DNA of 64,000 nucleotides from Rhizobium anhuiense (GCF_003985145.1 NZ_ML133539.1:1-64000), one strand, 5' to 3'; shown: positions 54,801-63,471, counted from the first letter of the stretch. Made by a program: numbers and translations. Notes: a model not told the origin generated them from the letters alone.

Positions 54801-57176
54801 TGCCGTCCCTCTGCGCCGGATGTCGGCAGCGAGCTGCGGAAGGCCGTCGCTTGTTCCGAGCAAGGCAAGAAAGCGGGCCCAGTCTTCGCGCCGATCGTCC
54901 GCGGCGGCCCGCGGCCAATCGCCAAAGCTGACCAGCAGACGGTCGCGCCCCCGAGCGCAATCGGGCGAGACGGCGGCTGCCTCAACGAAATATTGTTCGA
55001 CGGTTCTGCCAAGCGATGTCCAGGAGTTCGAGAAGAGCGCGGACCCTGCCCTGCTCCATCCGCCGAGGGTCGGCACCGACAGGTCGGCCGCGCGCAGAGC
55101 TTCCTCGATATGCTTCCCACCCCCGCCGCGCCACACCTTGAACGACCAGAGCAAGGCTTCCTTGCGCTGAAGATTGCTCGCTTTCGGTTCAAGAGCACCC
55201 TTCAGTGAGAGCAGCACGTCGAGCGGATCGTAACCCCTGAGGAGGCCGGCATTCTCGAATGCGCGCTGGGTCGTCTCGGTTAGAGCGATCGCGTCGCTTA
55301 GGAACCGGAATTTGCGCTTGAGCGACGTCGGCGGGCTGGGTGGGCCCTCGCCGCGACGGCCGCGCCCGCTCTTCGATCGGACGAATACCGGAGGGGCGCC
55401 ATCGCGGCCCCTTGCCGTTGCCGCAAGGAGCTTGCCATCGGCATCGACCAGTATCTTCCTGCCCTCGAGCAACGACATTGGGAGAGCAGCCGCATTAAAC
55501 ACCGCGTGGACATCGTCAAGAAATGACTTCCACCGGCTCGGCGGGGTCCGGCGCTCGCGCGCGAGCCAGTCGGCCACCGCTTCGGTCCATCCGCACAGCG
55601 CCTTGTCGGACAGCTCCAGGGGCAAATTCACCGACGCGGCAAGCGCCTTGATACGCGACACGCGATCGGCGCCGAGCGTATCGGCAAGAATATCCGCGCC
55701 GGCGATCTCCGCGAGTCGCCGCGTGGTTATCTGACGCGTTTTGACGTCCGGCCAGACGTAAAGTGTCTCGAAGCTCGCCCAGTTCGACACCCCCCCAGAA
55801 ACGACGGGCCAAATCGCGGCTTTGTCGACCGCGCTTTCGATACTTCGGAAGGCGGCAAGCAATTTCGGAGTATGAGGCGGCATCCAGGCAGCGAGGTCGA
55901 CGACGGCTGTCGGCGGCAATTCGATGCCGCGGTCGACGATTTCGGTTGCAGCTATCGCGCAGACGGTGGCAGCCGCCTCGAGCAGGTGTCTGTTGAGCGG
56001 TAGATCGGGCTTGATAGAGCGGCGATCGATGTCGGCGAAGAAGGGTGCATCGATATGGCCGGCTATCGGCGACGTCGCATTTTCGCTCATCGGCAAGAAA
56101 TTGTAGAGACGCCCGGCCGCCCCACGCCCAAAGAGCGGTACGGCGATCGACACGACCGCCTCACCCTGCCATTCGAGCCAACGTTTCAACGTCGCAGCAG
56201 CGTGCATGCTTGCGCGGATCGCATCGAGCAGGGGTTCCTTGGGCAGCATCGAGCGCACGAGCAGATAAGTGCTACCGTCGACCGTAACATTCGCCAGCGA
56301 ACAAGCATCGGATGAAATATCGGCGATCGGTTCCACCGAACGGGTCGATCGCCGGTGCAAGACGGACGCGCCCTCGCGTGCGATCTCAACATCCAACGCC
56401 GCAAGTCGATCGAGAAATAGGAGCACGGGTGCCTTAGGTTCAAGTAGCTCCTTCACTTGTCGTTCGGCGAGAGCAACGGCATCCTTGGACCTCAGCGGCA
56501 GCGAGATTACGGTCGCGAAGCCGGCGACCGCGAGAGCGTCGAGCGCATCGTTTCGCTCTGAGACGGGTCTGGGAACTAGATAACGAGGCACGGTGGCCGC
56601 CAGATAGCGCGCGTCCTCGGGGCTTGCGCCGATGGCGGACAAGTCCGTCTCGATCTCTTCCTGGGTCGCAAATCGGAAGCAATAGCCGTCGAAGCGGCCG
56701 CGCGATCCCGTTGGAGAACTCGAAAATATCCGAACCTCGTCCGTCAGCGCCTCGACGCTTCGGAACCCGAGCCCCTTGTTGCCGATCCCTTCTCCGATAC
56801 GCTTGTCGCTGGTCCCGATATTGATAACCGCATCGAGGTTCGATCGGGTAAAGGCTCGCCCGCGGTTAGCCACGAGTAACTCGCCGCGATCGTCAGCCGA
56901 AATCAGAAGCCGGACGGCAATTTCTCCGGTGCCGTCGAGCGTACTCGACGGGTGCGCGTCATGCCCATTTTGCACCAGCTCGAAGAGAACGCGATCGCCA
57001 TATTGGGTCCCGATGACCTCGTTGAGATTCTTCAGGCTTTCATAGACCTTGATGTTGCGCCGGCGGCCTTCAAGAGCAAACTCGAGCTGCGAAGTCGCGA
57101 TATTCGTGATTTCGCGAGCACAGTCCAACGGCACGAGATCGCGGTCGGTATGTCGACGGGCATCGCTGTCCACCAT
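51891..57176 (-). CDS. Giant GHKL (sacsin/MutL-like) ATPase with C-terminal DUF3883 nuclease-like domain
   Basis: A 1761-residue protein. The N-terminus has a Hsp90/MutL/sacsin-type ATP site: N box LFELVQNGHDAH (66-74 region, E66 and N70), ELLVANRGRAFTRSNLDAV, and the glycine lid IGEGIGNKGLGFRSV (about 128-142). A long unknown middle (about 300-1550) has no recognised motif. At the C-terminus (about 1665-1685) LGYDFRV followed by LYEVKSAMD fits DUF3883, a PD-(D/E)xK-like nuclease fold with D, E and K present. GHKL ATPases linked to nucleases and methyltransferases are known in restriction-like systems. A TTG at 57185 behind GGAGGGAGG is an alternative start. It is probably the restriction effector of this locus. 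Confidence 0.8.
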   Translation of the reverse strand: MVDSDARRHTDRDLVPLDCAREITNIATSQLEFALEGRRRNIKVYESLKNLNEVIGTQYGDRVLFELVQNGHDAHPSSTLDGTGEIAVRLLISADDRGELLVANRGRAFTRSNLDAVINIGTSDKRIGEGIGNKGLGFRSVEALTDEVRIFSSSPTGSRGRFDGYCFRFATQEEIETDLSAIGASPEDARYLAATVPRYLVPRPVSERNDALDALAVAGFATVISLPLRSKDAVALAERQVKELLEPKAPVLLFLDRLAALDVEIAREGASVLHRRSTRSVEPIADISSDACSLANVTVDGSTYLLVRSMLPKEPLLDAIRASMHAAATLKRWLEWQGEAVVSIAVPLFGRGAAGRLYNFLPMSENATSPIAGHIDAPFFADIDRRSIKPDLPLNRHLLEAAATVCAIAATEIVDRGIELPPTAVVDLAAWMPPHTPKLLAAFRSIESAVDKAAIWPVVSGGVSNWASFETLYVWPDVKTRQITTRRLAEIAGADILADTLGADRVSRIKALAASVNLPLELSDKALCGWTEAVADWLARERRTPPSRWKSFLDDVHAVFNAAALPMSLLEGRKILVDADGKLLAATARGRDGAPPVFVRSKSGRGRRGEGPPSPPTSLKRKFRFLSDAIALTETTQRAFENAGLLRGYDPLDVLLSLKGALEPKASNLQRKEALLWSFKVWRGGGGKHIEEALRAADLSVPTLGGWSRAGSALFSNSWTSLGRTVEQYFVEAAAVSPDCARGRDRLLVSFGDWPRAAADDRREDWARFLALLGTSDGLPQLAADIRRRGTASGYWNGILSTVSAKHGFDRAWVARVGSTSFQNPYTEYDLIGEIWRLPGQTEYAELSVDARAAFSDLIVTFLRDHGDKYFQFSVEHYRHHNRVALPTPLAVFLATASWVASTKQDEIVFAAPDASWSTTAARQPPPRFVPRFQSEVGARAALPAILFDPRIGLRDWSSRDNAAARLASLADSLQDLSAAERRDLRDQLRRAWSDIAETKGSLPSALSLVVERMGSLELCRPDPTDPPLVHITSERQGFAARALVDRGEAVLDVGENDAAAIAGLIQAVGGFRVQVADSNDVRLIVDGEDFEPAPNDPPLVADALAWLVDAAVLAHEYLGDPLEFRTIPPDELERRLRQIRLRRCASFALMIGGELAHARGDERAQPVAHPKSPTLVLVADAAIGLDLLCEAAPSITKLMGVRRNTLEIILERLKRAGFGGAGKPTEAHYARAIKRDESIIRDHFAATRSGVEWRVRALLPVVAHLRGLECARELEELHERFGPSLNLRAWVTVQFDKTIVDRLLAAVEETDNQGLIRRAMGFDFVAYAGTLASLGYPPLNDENDFRRMFEVYLGELKPELLDRVRRRFASIWAAGEDLAPYVAARRLDFVTFDPAWLRVLEVLTREVVAVRAAAAAAELLGPDDSEIDLPPLDRVAADNRKLVLANHNDLAGMARAWCRKSDTAVPESIEAADPQTMVRTLDEAGLLDFEKVDQARLPEFYARVGAWPAGMPLSADLARLGLVPEDLQRDAIEAREAKRKTEVARRTVRFAEEDLDAGAADFVRRFEQLAGAAIEKGDDWYTRSRAPRLRLQDQRVPGTPGGGGGGGGQSWRTQPPEAVKTAMGIASEWLAREYLRRRHPKEMSDACWVSCNRAAFCTGSAGDDNLGYDFRVVTERNEWLYEVKSAMDAGGEFELTARELEVAGSASLERKRRYRILYVPFVFNPAQWRVLPLSNPAAPNTRDRFRVLRGGSVRYRFERQ

Positions 57177-57463
57177 GATCGACAAAGTTCCTCCCTCCCC
57201 CAGCGCTAGGCTCTGCTTGGCCGTATCGACGTTGTCCGTCCCCAAACGACAGGAATAGCACGTAAAAGAGGAAAGCAATCCGTCTCTGCGTTATCGAAAT
57301 GCCCATCCCCCTGGAAATTGCGCCGAAGCAAGGGGCGCATCCTATTGCATCTCTCCACGCGAGGTGGCACGTCCCTCAAATGGAGGTTCCCTGCAATTTT
57401 AATGTCTGTCTTCTCCGGGCAGCAACGTTCCGATGCTACCGGTCCCGTCAGAAGGGGATCATC

Positions 57464-59725
57464 ATGACTCAGGAAACATTTCTGGACGAAGAGAAGCTTG
57501 TCGACGCCGCCGATACGCTGAAGCGCACCATGGAGCGGCTATCAAAGCTGCTGGTCAAGGCGGCGAAAGTCGTGAAACGCATCCGGACGGAAACGACCGC
57601 CGACGTCGCTGAGGCATTGCTGATGGTGCAAGCCGGCATCACACCCGAGGATGCCCGCCTCTTTAAGGCCATCGGAGAGCTTATCGAGGACAATCCCGAT
57701 CTTCTTGAGCGCGGCGTCTCCGCCGAGACCTTTCGGGTGCTTTTTTCAGCATCGGACCCTGATCGGGCGGAGGCCATACGTGCCATCAAGGCGGGCCTTC
57801 CGGTCGGAGAGGCCAAAATGAAGCATCTTGAAACTCACCGCAGATGGATCGAAACGGGAGCAGCACAGACTGCGCTGGCCGCACGGTCGGCCGCAATCGA
57901 ATCCTTGGCAGCTCGAAATGTGCGTGCCTTGCTTGGCGAACTGGAAAGCCAGGCCACCGACTTGCGCAAGGCCGTTGCAGATTTTGCAAATTATTTCGGA
58001 CCTGGCGCGCCGCAACAAGGATTCGAAATGGAAACCCAACGGGCGGGCTATTTCGAGACCCACGCGGAAATCACCGCGAAGGCTGCCTCGGTTCTTCACC
58101 TTTTCCAACGCGTCCTGGGTTTGGTTGACACGCCTGAAACTTTCGAACCCATGAATTCGAACGCGTTGGCGCTGGCACAGTCCCGCCACGCCCTGGAACG
58201 TTTGTCCTCAGGATGCTTTGGCCACAGCGGCGGCTTTGCGTTCGACGTCGCCGCGGACGACGTTTTCTCGTGGGAGATAATCGACGCCCTCGACTACATC
58301 TGCACGCAGTCGCCTCCTGAAACAGAGCCATCATGTCTCCTGTCTCGTCCGCCCCGCAACCTCCGTGTCCTCGAGCTCGGAGCGGGCGCAGGCGGCCAGG
58401 CGCTCGGGCTGATGTCCGCAGGTTTCGAGCATGTTGCCCTGTACGAGAGGGTCCGGAAGCGCGCGAATACGCTGAAGGCCAACTGGCCGACTTGGCCGGT
58501 CCGCTGCGCCGACTTAAGGACGGTGCCGGACGCCGAGCTCGCTCGACATCATGGCGTCGACCTGCTGGCGGGAGGCATTTCCTCCAACATGCTGTCGCGG
58601 CAGTCCAACAAGGACAAGCGGGGGAATGAAGACGACCTCGTGCCGGAGCTCATCCGCGCGGTTCGAGTGGTTCAGCCTCGTGCCTTCATGATCGAGAGTG
58701 CTCGGGGATTCTCCTTCGAGTCTCATGTTTCCTACCTCGCGGAGTTCAAGGCCAACCTGATCGACCTGGGCTACACCGTCGAATCTTATCGTCTCGATAT
58801 GAAGCTATATGGCCTCCCACGGAACGACGAGCGCATCGTTCTAGTTGGCATTCGTCAGGATGAACCGGGTACGTTCCTCCCGCCGGTCCTCCGGAACCCA
58901 ATCGACAGGTATGTTCGGGAAACTCTCGAAGATCTCGTCATCCGGCACGAGACCCCAGCCGATCTGAAGCATTCAATCCAACGCGATACACCGCAGTGGC
59001 ACTACAATAATTGGGCCTACCGCTGGCGGTCGCGCACACTAGAGTCACGTATTGCGACGATTTCGCGGGAATGGAAGGAGTCTCGTGGAGCCCGTCAGAA
59101 GGATTCAAGAGCGGAAATAACCGAAGGCTTCGACCGCTCGGAATTCGCGGTAACGCCGCCCAGAGTCGAAGATTTCCAGAAAGAGAATGACTACTTTCTT
59201 CCGAGGATGACCCAGGAGATCGCTGCGCGAGCCCAGGGATTTCCGGACCGCTGGGCCTTCAAGGCTATCGGCGGCGGCAACATCGACATGATCGCTGATG
59301 CTATGCCTCCAGTCCTTGCGAAAGCCGTGGGGCTGCAGATCTACTCCGCGCTTGCGGGAGTGACATTCGACCTCGATGCGGCGCTGGTCCCGCCGATCGT
59401 CAATGAGAAGCAGATTGGCACAGGGTCTCTACGACTGAACGGCGGAAGAGAAAGCGCACATACATGGACCCAGATTGAAATCCTGCTCCGCGGCGAAGCC
59501 GACATTGCCAAGGAGCCGAACGCAAAGAAGCGACAGGCCAAGTTCCGAAGCCTTCTCAAGGAGGTGGAGCCGAACCACATGAGGCGTACGAACCTAGTCA
59601 AAACCCTGCACAGGATCCAGTGGGAGCAGGAGCGCCGGGCAACGGAGGACCACGCCCTAATTGATCGTCCTGTTTCCCGACGGAATCCCGGAAGGCGTGG
59701 TCGATTCAGCAGGGCTTCGGTGTAA
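57464..59725 (+). CDS. Catalytically degenerate C5 DNA methyltransferase paralogue
   Basis: A 753-residue protein built like the enzyme at 49802: helical N-terminal domain (LERGVSAETFRVLFSASDPD, KAGLPVGEAKMKHLETHRRW), SAM region LRVLELGAGAGGQALGLMSAGF, then a methyltransferase fold. At motif IV the active copy has GGPPCQPYS; here it is GGISSNMLS, with Ser374 in place of the catalytic Cys. Motif VI ENV is ESA and motif X GNAVPP is ADAMPP. SAM-binding glycines and an intact long frame are kept, so it is not simple decay. It may act as a recognition or regulatory partner. ATG 57464 has GAAGGGG upstream. It is divergent from the giant ATPase. Confidence 0.85.
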   Translation: MTQETFLDEEKLVDAADTLKRTMERLSKLLVKAAKVVKRIRTETTADVAEALLMVQAGITPEDARLFKAIGELIEDNPDLLERGVSAETFRVLFSASDPDRAEAIRAIKAGLPVGEAKMKHLETHRRWIETGAAQTALAARSAAIESLAARNVRALLGELESQATDLRKAVADFANYFGPGAPQQGFEMETQRAGYFETHAEITAKAASVLHLFQRVLGLVDTPETFEPMNSNALALAQSRHALERLSSGCFGHSGGFAFDVAADDVFSWEIIDALDYICTQSPPETEPSCLLSRPPRNLRVLELGAGAGGQALGLMSAGFEHVALYERVRKRANTLKANWPTWPVRCADLRTVPDAELARHHGVDLLAGGISSNMLSRQSNKDKRGNEDDLVPELIRAVRVVQPRAFMIESARGFSFESHVSYLAEFKANLIDLGYTVESYRLDMKLYGLPRNDERIVLVGIRQDEPGTFLPPVLRNPIDRYVRETLEDLVIRHETPADLKHSIQRDTPQWHYNNWAYRWRSRTLESRIATISREWKESRGARQKDSRAEITEGFDRSEFAVTPPRVEDFQKENDYFLPRMTQEIAARAQGFPDRWAFKAIGGGNIDMIADAMPPVLAKAVGLQIYSALAGVTFDLDAALVPPIVNEKQIGTGSLRLNGGRESAHTWTQIEILLRGEADIAKEPNAKKRQAKFRSLLKEVEPNHMRRTNLVKTLHRIQWEQERRATEDHALIDRPVSRRNPGRRGRFSRASV

Positions 59726-60422
59726 GTTTGCCGACATCAATCCCGGTGCTTAAACTTACCGCATATTCAGCAACCTGTCTAAGATCGTCCGTGTATACGC
59801 GGGCGATCTCTTCGCCGTCGGCGAAGATCGGGCCGCGCGCGCTTCCCGGACGGAGACACAGATGTACCCGCCTTCCTTCGTGAGCCATGAACGTGAGGGC
59901 TTCGTACTGCATTTCCTCCTCGCCGGGAAAATCCTCGCCATCCACCCGCATGACCGCGAGATCGGGTATCCGCCCGTTGATCGCCCAGAAGACGTCGGCA
60001 AGATCCTCGCTGGACACCTTCATCGGCTCCCGCTCGAAGGTGACGAGCTTGCTGAAGCGGATCTTACGCGCGATCGCCGCGAACATCTCTTCGACGTTGA
60101 CCTCGGCGCCGACTTCACCCTCGATCGGAAGAACCCTTTCCTTCCACCGGCGCATGTGCACCCAGCCGGTGCTGCCCAGCTTCTTCTTGCGGTAGTCGCC
60201 GTGTAGGATTCGAACCTCAGACCAAGCGGGTCTGGGCTCGTCGGTGTGGCGCTTGTGAGTGAACTCCAACGAGATCGGCGAGAAGCTCCGATCGGTCTGG
60301 AAGTCGACGACATAGCGCCACCCTTCATCTACACACAGAGCTTCCAGCCCCATCGTCTCCATGACCGATCCCAGATGCTTCCTGATCTGGGCCATGCGCT
60401 TTCTCATGAAAATCGGTTCCAT
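59706..60422 (-). CDS. Unknown 238-aa protein, convergent with the degenerate methyltransferase
   Basis: I do not recognise the family. The ATG at 60422 (MEPIFMRKRMAQIRKHLGSVM) has GGAGGAGG upstream; the frame extends to 60548 without support. It is soluble, mixed alpha/beta, with many charged residues: WRYVVDFQTDRSFSPISLEF, WKERVLPIEGEVGAEVNVEE, KLVTFEREPMKVSSEDLADV. Its 3' end overlaps the end of the methyltransferase paralogue by 20 bases on the opposite strand. Such tight packing suggests it belongs to the same locus. Confidence 0.65.
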   Translation of the reverse strand: MEPIFMRKRMAQIRKHLGSVMETMGLEALCVDEGWRYVVDFQTDRSFSPISLEFTHKRHTDEPRPAWSEVRILHGDYRKKKLGSTGWVHMRRWKERVLPIEGEVGAEVNVEEMFAAIARKIRFSKLVTFEREPMKVSSEDLADVFWAINGRIPDLAVMRVDGEDFPGEEEMQYEALTFMAHEGRRVHLCLRPGSARGPIFADGEEIARVYTDDLRQVAEYAVSLSTGIDVGKLTPKPC

Positions 60423-60978
60423 CAAATCCTCCTCCGACATGGAGAGAGGATCTCTGGACACCACGCACGGCACAACCGGGCGTCGCGTTGGATTTTTCAA
60501 GCTGCCTCCTGGGCACGCGCGGGCGTCGAGTAAACGGCGCCGTCCCATCCGACGTCAACACCCATCGGTTGAAATATATCGATGGACAAGGGACGCAAAC
60601 TAAGCGTTAACTATAGGCGTTTTCGCCATGGGTCATGCTCAGGAGATCCATCATGTGCATGCGAATATTCGCGGCCCACAGCGGCATCGCGATAAAGTAA
60701 GCAGGTAGCCCGCCCCGGTCTGGTGGAGACAGCAGAGCTGCCTCAGAGAATCGGCGCGTGTCGAATCTACCAGCCAATCCCTGGCCGCCCGATGGATCGG
60801 GTGCTTGCTTTGTCAAAAACATTCCGCCAGCAGATAATCGCTTTGGGTCCTGTGGGCCGGCTGAATCCCGTCTACACGATCGGGAGAAGACGGAGCTATC
60901 GATGACACACACCGCCCCCACCGCCCCCTAAGTCCACCCCACCAAAGCGATTTCATTCATCAGCAAAGGAGCTGCACC
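60423..60978. other. 556-bp gap, no recognised gene
   Basis: A 104-codon minus-strand frame (60607-60921) ends in a protein-like stretch (LPAYFIAMPLWAANIRMHMM) but has no start site or known family and may be a remnant. A 60-codon plus-strand frame (60723-60905) looks random. A good ribosome site (AAAGGAG) just before 60979 belongs to the next gene. No transposon end could be identified by eye. Confidence 0.4.
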
Positions 60979-61383
60979 ATGCCGCAGAACGAACACCTGC
61001 GTCTGCATTCCGAGAAGATCCAGCCCGACCACCAGAACCGTCTCCGTGATTGGCTCCAGGCGAGTTCGAAAGGGCGTTTCTCTGAAGACGAGTTGAAGCT
61101 GCATCGCTGTGCAGCCCTCGCCTATGCGGATCCCCGCCGCCCATCCATACGGAGCCTTTACCAGATGCTGGGCGCGATGCTCGATCATGACGGAAACCTA
61201 ACGGGGATCGCCTTGAACTGCCCCTCATACGAATACTTCCGCCGCCTCGTGCTAACCCTGCCGGCCGACTATGTCGACCACATGCGCTACGGTCGCGGCA
61301 TCGGTCTCTGGGACATCGTCCATGACGCCGGGCAGATCATCGACGACATCGCCGCTGCCACCCCCACCCTGCCTCACAGCTAA
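60979..61383 (+). CDS. Hypothetical protein, first of a small-gene run
   Basis: A 134-residue soluble protein with AAAGGAG about 8 bases before the ATG. Its sequence (MPQNEHLRLHSEKIQPDHQN, RPSIRSLYQMLGAMLDHDGN, YGRGIGLWDIVHDAGQIIDD) matches no family I know. It is the first of four co-directional genes, each with its own ribosome site, that lead towards the TnsA-like gene. Confidence 0.6.
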   Translation: MPQNEHLRLHSEKIQPDHQNRLRDWLQASSKGRFSEDELKLHRCAALAYADPRRPSIRSLYQMLGAMLDHDGNLTGIALNCPSYEYFRRLVLTLPADYVDHMRYGRGIGLWDIVHDAGQIIDDIAAATPTLPHS

Positions 61384-61394
61384 GGAGATCTGCA

Positions 61395-61709
61395 ATGGAC
61401 TACATGCCCTTCGTCCAACTTCTGAGCGAAGCCAGCGCTTCGTGGCAGATGCCCGAGCGTGAGATCGTCCCCGGCTTTTCGAAACGCCCCGGCAAGTATC
61501 ACCAGTATGAATGCGCCGCGCTCGAGGAAGCATTCTGTATGGCCCAGGAGTTCCCTGGCACCGAGGCGCAGATCTGGAGCGACATGGCGGAGCTGATCAC
61601 AGCGATGAACGCGGAGCTTCGCGCGGTCGGCGCCCACGAGCTGAAGATCGTCGACTATCGCACGTTTCTCGCACTGCTCGACACCGGATCGGAGCCTTTC
61701 GATGCCTGA
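61395..61709 (+). CDS. Hypothetical protein, second of the small-gene run
   Basis: A 104-residue acidic protein (MDYMPFVQLLSEASASWQMP, YECAALEEAFCMAQEFPGTE, HELKIVDYRTFLALLDTGSE) with AAGGAG upstream. It starts 11 bases after the previous stop, so the two are in one operon. Unknown family. Confidence 0.6.
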   Translation: MDYMPFVQLLSEASASWQMPEREIVPGFSKRPGKYHQYECAALEEAFCMAQEFPGTEAQIWSDMAELITAMNAELRAVGAHELKIVDYRTFLALLDTGSEPFDA

Positions 61710-61854
61710 ACTTGTGAAGACAGAACCGGCTCGCGGTCCGCCTTGATCTAGCCTCCGCCGCGAGCTGCGCACCCGAAATCTCAGCCATGCCTGCCGCCCC
61801 GTGTTTCGGGGGGATGGATGGCGCACGTCCAAACGTCACCGAGTAGAGACCGAG

Positions 61855-62211
61855 ATGAACACTGCAGACCACACCACCCCACCCCCGCTCCCGACCGTCG
61901 CCTCCCTGTCGCACGCAACGCCGCAGGAGACATCGCTCTACGCGCAGTTCGCCCGCCCGTGTCTTCGTACCGGAGGGTGGGAGACGCTTTCCCGCCAGTA
62001 TCTGGCGATGAAGGACGAGTGCGCGAAGCGCGGCCTCCGTGCTTGCACCTTCTCCCAGTTCCGCGAGGTTGTTCGCCGCTTCAACAAAGTCAGCTTCCCG
62101 AACCGCTGCTCCCATCCCTACGGCTACGGAGCGATGGCGGTCTCACGCGGCCCCAAGCTGAACCTACTCGACCTCACTGCCGGGTGGCGCTGGGCGAGCA
62201 AGAGCCGGTGA
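61855..62211 (+). CDS. Hypothetical protein, third of the small-gene run
   Basis: A 118-residue basic protein. The ATG at 61855 follows GACCGAG; the frame opens at 61801. Helical core with aromatic and basic residues (ETLSRQYLAMKDECAKRGLR, CTFSQFREVVRRFNKVSFPN) that could bind nucleic acid. Unknown family. Confidence 0.55.
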   Translation: MNTADHTTPPPLPTVASLSHATPQETSLYAQFARPCLRTGGWETLSRQYLAMKDECAKRGLRACTFSQFREVVRRFNKVSFPNRCSHPYGYGAMAVSRGPKLNLLDLTAGWRWASKSR

Positions 62212-62237
62212 ACGAGATGATGGAACAGGAGATGACC

Positions 62238-62519
62238 ATGACCGTGAAGACCACATTGTCGCCCGCTGCCGTGAAGACGAACAACAAGCGCACCTTCAGT
62301 GACTCCACTGTTCTTCAGACCCTCCCCTCGGGACTCGCGGAAGTCCAGTTCGACTTCGCCCTCCTTCTCCGGACGACGGGGCTGTGGGCCGCCCTCACGC
62401 GCCAGCAGCGCCGCCATTTCAAGCGCATGACGCCGCGTCTCGTTGCCATCGTCGACCCTGGCACCCGCTGCATCACCGGATACGTGAGCCTTCGGACGAT
62501 ACCGCAGCGCCGTCGCTAG
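62238..62519 (+). CDS. Hypothetical protein, fourth of the small-gene run
   Basis: A 93-residue protein. Of several in-frame ATGs (62217, 62220, 62232, 62238), the last has AGGAG 6 bases upstream. Core: VQFDFALLLRTTGLWAALTR, then QQRRHFKRMTPRLVAIV and ITGYVSLRTIPQRRR, basic throughout. Unknown family; it precedes the TnsA-like gene by 83 bases. Confidence 0.55.
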   Translation: MTVKTTLSPAAVKTNNKRTFSDSTVLQTLPSGLAEVQFDFALLLRTTGLWAALTRQQRRHFKRMTPRLVAIVDPGTRCITGYVSLRTIPQRRR

Positions 62520-62602
62520 AGCCATCGAAATACCCCCATCAACTGGACTTCCGCCCGGCGAATGCACGCCGGGACGGGATCCTGCGTTCTACGGAGCCTT
62601 CA

Positions 62603-63460
62603 ATGACCCGCGTCAGACAACTTATCCGCTTCATGAAAGAGCTGGAGTCCGGCCACGACCGGACCCAGATCCCGCTTCCTTCCGAGACTGTCTTCCTCAA
62701 GCCGGATAATCCGCTCATCTCCGGACGGATCCGGCCCTTCCCGATCGACGTTCACGATGAGGACGAGAACTTTGCCGACCTCGTCAGTCTCCCATGGCTA
62801 TGGATGCCGACCGAGGAGCCGACACCCAGCCGATGGTACCCGGCCAGAACGAAGGGCCATTCCCGCGGCACCATTACCAACCCGAAGACACGATCGGCAA
62901 TTACCTACGCCAGTACATACGAGATGAACCTCGCCTATATGCTCTGTGCCTCCAAGCATGTCGCGAAGGTCGAGGATCAGCCCGAAGCCATCATCGTCCC
63001 CCGCGACGACGGTGACAAGCAACACACCGTCGACTACCGGGTGACGATGACGGGCAACGGCTACCGGATCGTCGTCGGTGTGCGACCATCCTGGCAGCTC
63101 GACAAGGACGACCTCCGTCACACGATCGAGCGGATCAACTCCGGCTCGCTCGCGGGCTTCGCCGACGAGGCGATCATCCTGACCGAACGCGAGATCACGA
63201 ACGACCGCGGGTGGAACGCAAAGAGCATCCTACGTGCGCTCAAGGGATCGGTCGCCAACGACAGTGCCCGCCTGGCGAACCACGCGTCGAAGTTCCACGG
63301 AACCGTGTCGCTCAGGACGCTGACCAGCATCTTCGACGACTCCGCGGCCGCTTGGAACGCGGTCTGGTGCCTGATCCACGACGAAATCCTTCTGCCCGCC
63401 CGTCCCGACATCAAGCTCGTGGATGCCCCCTTCGTCGCCTTCAACCACAACGCAGCATGA
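62603..63460 (+). CDS. TnsA-like endonuclease-fold protein
   Basis: A 285-residue protein starting MTRVRQLIRFMKELESGHDR. The middle has the TnsA/PD-(D/E)xK pattern: E107 in ASTYEMNLAYMLCASKHVAK, where the first acid precedes a helix, then KVEDQPEAIIVP, D144 in KQHTVDYRVTMTG, and a GVRPS where TnsA-type nucleases usually have a Lys (R161 here). In Tn7-like transposons TnsA cuts the 5' ends of the element and pairs with the transposase TnsB. The next gene starts 11 bases downstream. Arg for Lys leaves activity uncertain, and the frame open to 62384 is ignored because it is not protein-like. Confidence 0.7.
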   Translation: MTRVRQLIRFMKELESGHDRTQIPLPSETVFLKPDNPLISGRIRPFPIDVHDEDENFADLVSLPWLWMPTEEPTPSRWYPARTKGHSRGTITNPKTRSAITYASTYEMNLAYMLCASKHVAKVEDQPEAIIVPRDDGDKQHTVDYRVTMTGNGYRIVVGVRPSWQLDKDDLRHTIERINSGSLAGFADEAIILTEREITNDRGWNAKSILRALKGSVANDSARLANHASKFHGTVSLRTLTSIFDDSAAAWNAVWCLIHDEILLPARPDIKLVDAPFVAFNHNAA

Positions 63461-63471
63461 AAGGAAATAGC

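Noticed and set aside
60607..60921. 104-codon minus-strand frame before the small-gene run
   Set aside because: Only its last 35 residues look protein-like and no start signal is present; kept only as a possible remnant.
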